NCBI GenBank assembly: GCA_038501785.1
Contig: JBAMJR010000186.1
Location: forward strand, 1,162,501 to 1,226,500
Source of the DNA: Myoxocephalus aenaeus
Taxonomy: Eukaryota; Chordata; Actinopteri; Perciformes; Cottidae
DNA length: 64,000 nt
Direction: 5' to 3'
Made by a program: the position numbers and the translations under genes. The notes under the pieces are model-generated. The model was not told where the DNA came from. It did not search any database and saw only the letters and a list, made by a program, of their open reading frames with translations. How positions within the stretch are numbered: the first letter of the stretch is position 1; every line of letters starts with the position of its first letter. Shown piece after piece: positions 47,051 to 57,914 of this stretch.

Positions 47051-50000
47051 TCAAAACTGGATCCAGTGTCCGGCGTCCTGCGGTCGTGACGTCGCTGGAA
47101 CGGAGCTGGAGACACATGAACTGATGTTAGATGTTTTCTCTTCCATGTACTAATAATCACTTATTCAATTCAGTTTATTTTATAAAGCCCAACATCACAA
47201 ATACAAGTTTGCCTCGGAGAGCTTTACAATCTGTACACATAACATCCCTGTCCCAGGACCTCACATCGGATCAGGAAAAACTCTCCTAAAAAAAAGATAG
47301 TAAAAACCATTTCACAGGGAAAAAAAAGGGAAGAAACCTATTTCTTATTAAAAGGACAATAGCAGTGTTTTGCGTGTTATAGCCTTTCTTCTGCAACGAA
47401 ATGAACTAAAAACATGCCATTTTAAAAACTCAAATGTGTGTGTAAAATGCACAAAATATATGTAAACAAAAATTACACACACAGCGGGTAAAATAAGTAT
47501 TGAACGCGTCACCATTTTTCGCAGTAAATATATATATCTAAAAAAAAAAAAGGTGGTATTGACATGAAATCGTCAACAGATGTCGGTGAAAACCCAAGTA
47601 ATCCATACATACAAAGAAAAACAAACAAATAAGTTCAGAAATTAAGTTAAAAAGGTGACGTGCTCAATACTCATTTTACCCACTGTATATAAACGCACAC
47701 ACACTCATTTTGACAAATTCTACTGCTTAGAGTTGTGTTAAAGTAATATTAGCATTTAAACAAACGTCTGTTGAGTCTCCATTTTTAGCCGACGGCTCTG
47801 TGACGAAAGCCTTTGCATTCCCAGTTTTAAGAAGTGGGCGCCTGTGGCGACATCACCAGGAAACACCTGCAATTACCACTCATCGCCACAGGTGCCGCCA
47901 ATGAGGACAAAAAAAAAAAAAACAGAGCTCTCTGAAATTGTGACAATGAATACGACAATACGGTTGCTTTACTTTTGCCTTTACGCTCATTTACCAATTT
48001 ATTTGCATTTGCATTGTTTCGCTGTAGTTTGGTGCGGACAAATATGACGAGTCCAGACCTCGACCCCCATCAAACACGTAGAAAACAAGTTTTCCTCGAG
48101 TTACGCAACAACGACATCACAATAAAGTACCTTGCAGGAGCGGAGAAGTCTCCCCAAAGATCTGAACTAGCGTTTGACTGAACCACGGTGTTCGAGTTAC
48201 TACTGTCCAGCTCCAACAGGCAGCCTGGCAGAGATACAGGGACAAATAAAACATTTAAAAAAACACCTCATTAAAAAAGCAGCTCATAAACTGACTGACA
48301 TTTCATTCCTGTTTCTGCAGCATGAACAGGTGGAACCCGCTCACTGCACAGAGGCTAACCTACCCGTCACCATGTCCCCCGTCTGGGGGACTATGTTGTG
48401 ATTGGATGAGCCTGACAGAGGAGGCGTGGCCATCTTGCCTCCAGGCGGTGGTGGGAGGAGTCCAAACCCACCTGAGCTCTGTGGGCGGGGCTTATCCCTC
48501 TTTCTACCTTGCTAGAGGCAGAGAAAAGAAAAAGCACGTCTCAGATGTTTCATGAGCGCGACTGTCCTTCGGTGCTGTCTTTTAAAAAACAACTTAAGAC
48601 TCACCTGTTGTTTACGCTGGCGTTTGTTTTAAAAACCTAATATGACCAGCTTTTTATCTGTTTTTATTTATTTATTTTTCACTCCATCTTTTAATGTATT
48701 TTTACTGTGTTTTTTTAAAACTGTACAGCACTTTGTGACCTTTTTTGTCTGCAAAATGTGCTTTATAAATACAATTATTATTATTATTATCACTTTTATC
48801 ACTTTCTATTTCTTTGTGTTTTACTGTTACAAAACCAAATGATACCCGAGCTTTGACAGAAGGGTGAAAAAGGTTTTTTTTACGAGCCATTTGTGAATTG
48901 CAGACGGTCCTCAAAGCGTTACATCTCCAGTTACACCTGAGCTCCAGTTTTTGTTTTATAAGCAGCAGGGAAAAAATAAAATAAACGAACGTGTCATTTC
49001 TGATTAATTTAGACTTCTTTCAGGCTAATTTAACTCTAAAACCACAGACTAAAAACACTGTTACCTTCTACACTTACCAACAGTGACATTTCATTCAAAG
49101 TGTTTTAAAAATGTAGTAAGAAGCCGAACACGTTTAGGCTCTCACCCCGATGTTGAGTGTGATGGTCTGTCCCTCTTTGAAGCCCAAGTCCAGTTTAGGT
49201 CCCGTTTCCCCGAGCTGCGCATTTTTACTGAATTCACTCTCCTGTTTCACCCACCTGCAGAGATATACAGATACACAAATGAGACCACGCAGCTCAGCAG
49301 TTTCCAGGGAAAAACTAAAAGACAAGCGACTTGTTTAGACGTGCACTGCTTACGCTGCAGAGGGTTTCGGGACGGAAGTAAATGAAAGACGTGGGCAGTT
49401 ACTTTGATTCATTAGACTCACAGGCTTCCAAATGGCTTACTTGAAATGGTCCTGCAGAGACACGTTGAAATCAAAAGCGTCCCCTCGGTCCCCGAAGCCG
49501 ACTCCTATAAAAGCGCTGCGACCTGCGGACGAGAGATTGCGTTTCCAGTAAACCGACGTGAACGACAGCCAACGTGGAGTTGGTCCATTTTTGCATAAGG
49601 TGCACGTCGTCACCGTTGTCATCCTGTATCCGCAGGACGAAGTACCGGCTGGAGTCGCTGACCGTCTCCATGGCGGTGCCGGGATACTCGTTGATGGGCG
49701 CCTGGGCGAACAGCTCCCCTGCAGGATGACAAGAGATTCTTGGATTACGGCCGTCGCCATGTTGTCGTTTTTTTTTTTTTTTTGCAACCGATGAACGGAA
49801 GTTACCGCGTTTGGAATGCCGAGTACAGTATAAAGACTTAGTCCCCGTGACGTCACCTTTTGGTTTGTGGACGTTTTGAAGCCATGAGGGCGGAGCTAAA
49901 TACAACCGAACGCTGAGTAAAAGTTTTGTAGGCGACCAAAAATGTTACAATTAACTTTCATGAAGGGAAAACATACCGATGGAAGTGTTAAAGTTGTCAA

Positions 50001-51117
50001 ACGAAACCATGAACAAAGCCGTGGTAGCGACCTGTCAATCACCTTGTAGCCCCGCCCCTAAAGCGTCCCCTGCTTTATGGTCTGTTTGACTCTAAATGAC
50101 CATAATTTACTAAATGAACATCATGCTGTATTGAAGAAGACTTGAAACTAGAGATTGAGACATAAACTCATGTTTACAATGTTTACTGAGGGAATACATC
50201 AAGAGAAGTAGAGTCATTTATATAGACTTCTATACAACCAGAGGAGTCGCCCCCTGGTGGTCAGGAGAGAGAATGCAGCTTTAACACATGAAGCATAGAC
50301 TTCTATACAACCAGAGGAGTCACCCCCTGGTGGGCAGGAGAGAGAATGCAGCTTTAACACATGAAGCATAGACTTCTATACAACCAGAGGAGTCGCCCCC
50401 TGGTGGTCAGGAGGGAGAATGCAGCTTTAACATGAAGCATATACTTCTATACAACCAGAGGAGTCGCCCCCTGGTGGTCAGGAGGGAGAATGCAGCTTTA
50501 ACATGAAGCATATACTTCTATACAACCAGGGAGTCGCCCCCTGGTGGTCAGGAGAGAGAATGACATTTTTAGGTCTAAACACACAATGAAGTCCCACCTG
50601 AGACCTTGTCCTCCAGTTTGATGAACGCCACTGGGCCCTTGGCTGTGATCCTCATTCGACCGGACCAGTCTGGAGAATCCAGCTTCCAGTCGGCTGCCCT
50701 GTAGACAAACAAGATGTTTGTGGGATAATATTAGCAATACATTTTATTGGCATTATCATTGATATATTAACCAGATAACTATCTTTTTCACAAATGGTGT
50801 TTGTTTTAACAATGGAAACCCTAAAAAACTAACCAATGAAATCTAGATTTTATCAAAAAAAACATGATCTTTGATTTGTATCGCCTTGAATGATACACAA
50901 CAAATCATAGAACACTTTTCAGGAAGGTATTAATACATGAATGAAGATGAAAGTATCCAGTATTTTACTTGTTTTAGGGAACTTTCGCGATATGAACTAG
51001 AGGTGAAAGTATCCAGCACACAAGAAAACTTGACGTTTTTCTTAACCTCTCATCTCTTTAATCATCTTGTGTCCCTTTGGACTTTTCTTGAAATCCACCA
51101 TTGTAAACCAAGTTATT

Positions 51118-51156
<39 letters not shown>

Positions 51157-52133
51157 GGTTATTTATTCATGTATAGGCTTTGGTATATGAATAGAAAAGG
51201 TGGTTAAACATTCATACACGTTACTTCTCTTTTTAATTCCCACTCTCTTTATCATATAATGTTTCTGGTGAACATATGGATCCATATATGTATTTATAAA
51301 TTATAATCTCTCCATGCACATACTAGTATATTTGTAGCAATGCATAGTGCACTTTATACACTGACTGTGCAATACTGTCATCACATTGTTGTGCCTTAGT
51401 TTTGTGCAATACTGTTACTATATTTTGTGCCATATTTGTATTTATTTTTGTACCTTTTATTATAATTCTGTGTGTTAGCAGGACCCAGAAAAAATAAGCG
51501 TTTCATTGTACAGAGTAACTGTCTGTTATCTTGAATCACTTAAAGCGGTTTGCAAATGCGCATCACGGATTAGACATAAAGTTTGAATCTATAAAACATA
51601 TCCACACAGAAAACCCTGAAAAGGTTTCTTTGTTGTTGTTGTTGTTGTTGTGGTCTCAATGGTGTCCCTGTGTAAAGGACACCCGAGTGGTCGCACAGGA
51701 GCGGGGCTGTCCTGGCAAGCCGCCCGCATCGACCCCCTCTCCTCCCGGCGTGATGACAAACAAACCCCGTCACATCCCTGACAGCGCGACAACAAAGCGA
51801 CACAGAGAACCAGCCATGGGTTCCAACCCTAAAACATACACATATGTATATGTACAACTGGAAACACGTCATGTTACCTCCACTCTTTGTAAAACAAACA
51901 CAAAGCCCCCCATCCCCTCCCCTCGCTGTCGTGATGTGTAAGCATGCTCTCCGGTGAAAGTGAAACGGCCGCACCGGGGCGACGACGAAACGCCGTGTTT
52001 CCAAACCGCCGTCGACGACCCCGAGGTCATGTATTTACCTGTACGCGCGATTTGAAGCGCGCGGCGGGATGCGATAGACGTTGACATCGGGTTTCACGCA
52101 CAGGATCGACTCGTACTCGCCCTCGGCCGCCAT
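47051..52133 (-). CDS. necap1: NECAP1, adaptin-ear-binding coat-associated protein
   Basis: Minus-strand coding exons in order: 52039-52133, 50598-50698, 49614-49718, 49441-49522, 49146-49254, 48364-48511, 48131-48224, 47051-47105 (262 aa; human about 275). The start reads MAAEGEYESILCVKPDVNVY. The PHear domain (about residues 1-130) has VYRIPPRASNRAYRAADWKL, SGELFAQAPINEYPG, RSAFIGVGFGDRGDAFDFNV and DHFKWVKQESEF. Then come DLGFKEGQTITL and a Pro-rich linker (LLPPPPGGK). The C-terminus carries the conserved DLWGDFS and ends in the WxxF motif WIQF. NECAP1 is a cytosolic clathrin-coat accessory: PHear and WxxF bind AP-2 and help coat assembly. necap1 fits better than necap2 by overall motif match. 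The gene lies head to head with an epsin. Confidence 0.93.
47164..47345. mobile_element. Dispersed teleost repeat in a necap1 intron
   Basis: TTCAGTTTATTTTATAAAGC, TTGCCTCGGAGAGCTTTACA and CCTCACATCGGATCAGGAAA occur in the order seen in a common fish interspersed repeat. No ORF; class uncertain. Confidence 0.6.
47350..48130 (-). other. Rest of the last necap1 intron
   Basis: AT-rich, with no exon on either strand. Contains an A-run near 47539-47551 and one near 47909-47921. Confidence 0.5.
48560..48792 (+). mobile_element. 3' end of a LINE-type retroelement, antisense in necap1
   Basis: GGTGCTGTCTTTTAAAAAAC, GACTCACCTGTTGTTTACGC, CAGCACTTTGTGACC and ATGTGCTTTATAAATAC ending in an (ATT)n tail. 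This is the typical 3' end of fish L2/Rex-like elements. Only the tail is present. Confidence 0.7.
49975..50200. repeat. Dispersed repeat containing CAATCACCTTGTAGCCCCGCC
   Basis: Shares, in reverse complement, GGGGCTACAAGGTGATTGAC with 16203-16223 in the intergenic region, so both belong to one interspersed family. It leads directly into the 73-bp tandem array. Confidence 0.55.
50222..50570. repeat. 73/71-bp tandem array (5 copies) in a necap1 intron
   Basis: Five units, spaced 73, 73, 71 and 71 bp, each with CTTCTATACAACCAG and GGAGTCGCCCCCTGGTGG. The array ends about 28 bp from the donor of exon 2 (50598). Confidence 0.93.
50699..52038 (-). other. necap1 intron 1
   Basis: Holds a (GATA)n microsatellite at 51119-51154 followed by retroelement-like sequence (51330-51520, repeated GTGCAATACTGT words) and a short (TTG)n near 51632-51650. 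No exon seen. Confidence 0.6.
51119..51154. repeat. (GATA)n microsatellite
   Basis: Nine tandem GATA units in necap1 intron 1. Confidence 0.97.
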
Positions 52134-52224
52134 CTTGATTCAACTGTTATTGATGTGGGAGTAGTGGTTGTGACTCATTTATTCACTTCTTTCCTAGGGT
52201 GGGGGCATGTGTGTGTAAGTGTAA

Positions 52225-52257
<33 letters not shown>

Positions 52258-52600
52258 CGTGTGTCTGTCTCTCTGTGTGTACGTGTGTGTGTGTGCGTGT
52301 GTGTCTGCGTCCTCAGTTAAAGCATACCCGCCATAACCAAAAATGCATATTTACGGTACGATACGAGGAAGACAAAAAACATTTTCTGCTAATTTTATTT
52401 TTCAGTTCCACCACAACGGAAGCAAAACTGTTCAACAGAAATGTATTTTTAAATTGAGAATTAAAAAAAAGAATTAAATAAAAATAGATCGTGAGTGGGC
52501 GTGGACTTGCAGGTGGTGCTGAAAACGGAACCGGAAGTCGTCGTCGTGTCGTTCTCCTCGAAGGATCCTGCAGATCTACTCAGAGGGTTAGTCTGTTATT
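52123..52600. promoter_or_regulatory. Divergent promoter region shared by necap1 and the epsin gene
   Basis: The necap1 ATG lies inside AAGATGGCGGC, a YY1-type element at the start codon. About 400 bp away on the other strand CCGGAAGT (52531-52538) is an ETS/GABP-type site. An imperfect (GT)n lies between (52223-52315). No TATA box is seen. A possible first non-coding epsin exon ends at about 52586 (AGG|GTTAGT). Confidence 0.55.
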
Positions 52601-53172
52601 TATGCTGCAAATGCGCACATTTAATACACGAAACGACGTGCAGAGAGCCGGTGGTTTCTTTTAATCCGACAACAGCGACTGTTTCTTGAAATATTACCCT
52701 TTAATTCGATCGCTAAAGTCTGATATTTAAGCTGAATTGATCACTACGTTCGCCATATTTACGGCTTGCTGGCCGTCTTCAGTCGCTCTCCGAGGTCCTG
52801 AAAACACATCTTTACAGATGCGTTACTTGCAACCTCGTCGATTTGCAGTTTGCACGGGATCAGGCTAATCATCCAGGTGCAATACGAGTGAAGGGTTTTA
52901 GGCTCATATTTCCTCACACTGCTGGCTGTGCACTCTAGGTTGTAGCTTCGCCAGATAGCTAAGCTAGCTGAGGATCTGTGGTTTGTCGCAGTGATTATGA
53001 CAAACTAACACGAGCTGTCACGTTAACTAGTAGGTGTTGATAGGCCTTTAGGCTAAATGTGCAGCCATGCATTCATACATGTAAGCTTGCTATTGTGACT
53101 CACTGCCAACTCAATGCCTCAGCTCTTTTTTTTCTTTCTATATAAGTGTTGTATATGTTGTCCTCTCTGCAG

Positions 53173-53302
53173 CTGTAGGATCTGGTTTCTAAACATCCTG
53201 AGACAAGCCAACGCAGTCAGGGCAGCAGGATGTACACTCGCTGAGCCAGCACTGAAGCAACGTCGTACATATATATTTGACAGCACAGGCTTTATCAAAA
53301 GG
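53173..53302 (+). other. Candidate 5' UTR exon of the epsin gene
   Basis: Acceptor CTCTCTGCAG and donor AAAAG|GTATGA enclose about 130 bp. It has no in-frame route to the ATG at 53422, so it would be untranslated. Confidence 0.4.
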
Positions 53303-53421
53303 TATGATGGTTTGTGTTTTTTAATTTGAGTTATGAACATGTGTATGTGATCCTTCTTCTCATTGTTTACAAGTGATCTCCTTGGTTTTGATTTCCCATC
53401 TCTTTCCCCCCCTTAGACACC

Positions 53422-56400
53422 ATGACGTCCTCTATGCTCCGCCGACAGCTGAAGAACCTGGTCCAGAACTACTCTGAGGCTGAGGTCAAGGTAAAATAAA
53501 CTAATGAAGAACTAAGCGGACCTCAGCATCCCCATTATGTCAGATAAATGTGCCCTCGAGCAGGAAATAAAATGCATTCTATTTGGATTTGTTAAGTCTT
53601 AGTTCAAGATACATTTTTGATTATTTTTGCTTTAATTAGATAGTTAGCAGTAGCCATGGGAAGAGAGATGGGGATGAAATGCACCTTTTTAAGTCTGTAG
53701 CACACCGACAAGATGACACTGTTAGTCAACACATAAGTGGCATTTAAATACACTTTTTTGCCCTTGTTAACTGTACAACATGGGTTTGAAAGGATGCGCC
53801 CACCAAAGGGTAAGATCAGTTGAAAGTTATAGGTGCAAGATCAATAAAACAAGCCATGCATTGAATGTTTTTACTGCAGTAAACTCACAGTTCTCTTAAA
53901 TCACAATGAGCCATTATCTTATATCATAACCTTCAGGTTTTAGGAATCAGAGACATCTGGGGATATCCTGTCATAATGCTGATCTGATGAAACATGATCC
54001 GTAATAACCTGCCAGAACAGATTATTTATCATTTTTGTTCGCATAAATATTTGAGGTGATGGCAAGGATGACTTGCTACATTGAAATCCTGATTTCTACG
54101 AAGACTGTGAGCCTTTTTGTCACAAGCTGGCGTCTCGTGACCTTCGGGCTGCCACCACTTTATATTTCCTGACATTTCTTGCTTGGCTTCTTTTGCAGGT
54201 GAGAGAGGCGACGTCTAATGACCCATGGGGCCCGTCCAGCACTCAGATGGCCGACCTCTCCGATCTGACCTACAATGTGGTGGCCTGCAATGAGATCATG
54301 ACGATGCTCTGGAAGCGCCTGAAAGACGACAAGAACTGGAGACACATCCACAAGGTATCAACGACGATGCAAAATAAGTGACTGTTCAAATACAGTTTTG
54401 AACAGTCATTTATGTGCATGTTATGTCGAAATTAGACATTTTCAAAATACAAATACACCCCTTATTTGAAAAGCCTATTGGGACCTGCAGCACCAGAACC
54501 CTACGCAGTGTCTCAGAGGGATGAGTTATGGATAACAATTAATTGAGGCAAATAAGGAAGCTTGAGAATAGGCAATAAGCAGATAATATATTTATAAAAT
54601 ATGTTTACTTTTACTTAATATTTAGAATATATGTTTACTAACATGTTTTATATAGTTGCATTCACAACCCACGACATACCGAAGACTAACCATATTACAT
54701 GACAAAGTCAGAATCTTTTCTTATTACTGAACATTTTATACATGGACCCCTTTTGATTCAGACTTAAATGTTAGAATAATTGTGTGATCACATCACTGCA
54801 GTAGAGGGACCTATACTTTTAGAGTGATACCCAAACTTCTTAAACTCTTAACATTGCAATATTTACAAGCATAGTAGGTTTTATTTTTACTGTTGTAGCT
54901 CTTCTAAAATACATGTTTCCATTTAGTGAAAGCCCTCTGGGTTCCATCCCATGACATGATTTATTAATCTAGTCTTTCGTAAAGGTGTAAACTGCACCAC
55001 ATATCTGCTATTAAGTTACTGGTATCACCATCTCGGTAACATGACAGACCATCGTGACTTTGCGAGTCTTGTGATCTGCTTTTGTATATTGTTTATACTT
55101 TCAGACAAAATCTGTGACTTTACACAGATTTGTTTTAAGTTTGTGGTTTTGTCTTTAATAAATACTACAATTATTCTATACAGATTGTCAGTTTATTTTG
55201 GTTTCAGTCATATACATCTTTATTTCACATAAAGATGTGTTTATTGTCATGCTTTTTTCATAGTCCCTGACGCTGCTGGAGTACCTGTTAAAGACCGGTG
55301 ACGATCGTGTGCTTCTGCAAATGAAAGACAGCATCTATATCGTCAAAGCCCTCACAGAGTATCGCTTTATAGAAAAGGATGGCAAGGATCAGGTGATACT
55401 TTCAGTATCTACTCAAAGGTTTAATGCTATAACGTTAAAATGATCCGTTATTGGCACTGTAATATCCATATCATCGTACTCCTTTTAACCTCTAGGCCAA
55501 GTTCACAATTAAAGAAAAAAAAGTTTGGTGTCTCACACATTTTAATTAAACGTTTTCCAGAAGACAATGCTTGACACTTTCAGGCTTCTAAAACTTGTAA
55601 CATTTGAAGTTTGTTTTTAAGGCTTAGACAGTCCAATGGTCAGTCAATCAAAGTCTAATTAAAGCATCTCTGTCCCAGGGTGGCAATGTGAGAGAGAAGG
55701 CCAAAGTGGTCCTTGTTCTCATGGAGGACGATGATAAACTAAAGGAGGAGAGAGACTTTGCCGTCAAGACCAGAGAGAAGACTTCAAAAGGTTCTGCTGG
55801 TGAGCGCTTCTGTCCTGAACTATCACTGCGAAAAGCCAATTGTTTGAACCGTTGTAGTATAATTCACTTAATTTGTTTGTGTCTCACATTAAAATCTCTT
55901 TTCCATTACTTCTAACAAGCCTCATCTACTGACGCCGTCAAGGATCCCAACTACAAGCCATGCTACGTCGTCGGGTCTGCAGGGCTTCCATCCTTAGACA
56001 ACATACCGTCAGTAGCCGACTTGACCGCTTCCTTCGCTGCCCGCAAAGAGGAGCGTCTAAAGCAGGAAGCTGATAAGAAAGACATGGAGAGGAGGGTAAG
56101 TGTAAAAAGTACAGAGCTCATTTACAGCAAGTGGACACAAAAGCACAAATGCGACACCGCAGACCGTAGCCTCAAAAGTAACCATAGTTATATCAACATG
56201 TTTTTAAAGTCTCAAGCAATCCAATGTTCCATAATACAGTTGTTTAAGGCCAAATTTCAGTCAAAGAATGGATCCTTTTGAAATTAGATTACGGATCGGT
56301 TCCAAATACCAATTGCAATCGATTACTCGACTTCAGCAAATTGGTTAGATCTCATGTTTCAACAGGACAGGTTGAGTTACACCTCTCATGAAGCCATTTT

Positions 56401-57875
56401 TAAGTGTTTGTGTTTATATCTCTAATTGTAATATCCTAGGCCAAGTTGAGTGAAGACGAGCTGAAATGGGAGGATGCCGGCAAAGGCAATGATGATAAAG
56501 GAGGTGCTTGGGGAGGGGAGAAGGCAAAGGAGGAGGAGGACGAGGAGGGGAAACCAGATGCATGGGTAGCCCCGAAAGAACCTAAAGAAGCCACAGATCT
56601 ATGGGGCACACCCGCAAAGCCTGACACGGCTGATACAGGAGCCAGCGGTGATCCTTGGGGGGCTCCAGCTAAAACGGATGAGGATCCATTTTCAGCTGGA
56701 AAAACTGATGAAGATTCATTTGCTGCGCCAAAGAATGGAGAAGATCCATTTACTGCGTCAAAAGATGACCCGTTCAACGCACCAAAAGTTGGTTCAGACC
56801 CCTTCAATGCACCCAAAGACAAGGATGATCCATTTGCTGCTCCAAAAGATAAACCAGATCCCTTCAAAGCCCCGAAAGATGATCCCTTCAATGACCCGAA
56901 AGATGATCCCTTCAATGACCCGAAAGATGATCCATTCAACGCCCTGAAAGACGATCCATTCAATGCCAAGAAAGACGATCCATTCAATGCCCCCAAAGAT
57001 GATCCATTCAATGCCCCCAAAGATGATCCATTCAACGCCAAGAAAGATGATCCATTCAATGCCCCCAAAGATGATCCATTCAACGCCAAGAAAGATGATC
57101 CATTCAATGCCCCCAAAGATGATCCATTCAACGCCAAGAAAGATGATCCATTCAACGCCAAGAAAGATGATCCATTCAACGCCCCCAAAGATGATCCATT
57201 CAACGCCAAGAAAGATGACACCTTCAACAACCCGAAAGACGATCCATTCAATGCCCCCAAAGATGACCCCTTCAACGCACCCAAGAATGATCCTTTTAAT
57301 GCCCCAAAAGATGATTCATTCAGTAGCCCAGATGATCCCTTTACTGCACCAGCATCAACACCCCCTAAAGAAGACCCATTTGCAGCCCCAGCGTCATCTA
57401 AAGATGACCGCTTCACTGCTGCAACAACACCGCCCAAAGAGGATCCTTTCTCTGCACCACCCAAACCCATAAAAGAGGACCCATTTGCTGCTGCAACAAC
57501 ACCGCCCAAAGAGTATCCTTTCTCTGCACCACCCAAACCCATAAAAGAGGACCATTTTGCTGCACCAACCACGCCCCCTAAAGAGGACCCATTCACAGTG
57601 GCATCCAGTCCATCAAAAGATGATGCCTCCGATCCCTTCAACGCCCCGCCAGTGAGCTCGCCTCAAGGCGGTGCAGATGCGTGGGGAGCCCCTGCTAGCT
57701 CCACACCCACTGACGGGTCAGATCCCTGGGGGGCGCCGTCTGCGACAGAGGAAACGAAGGGCGGAGACCCCTGGGGGGACGGGACAAGCTCCTTCTCACC
57801 TGTTGATAATTCTGATGCATTTGGAGATGCATCCAAAGTGGACGATGACCCATGGGGAGCTCCAGGTAAGACACT

Positions 57876-57914
<39 letters not shown>

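Noticed and set aside
53422..55799. ENTH gene as clathrin interactor 1 (epsinR)
   Set aside because: The N-terminal LRRQLKNLVQNYSEAE, DPF/DPW and NPF motifs and the LVDLD box fit classical epsins; CLINT1 starts differently and lacks DPW arrays.
56436..57641. 401-aa frame antisense to epsin exon 6
   Set aside because: Shadow of the DPF repeat on the other strand; the + strand frame joins ENTH and clathrin-box exons in phase.
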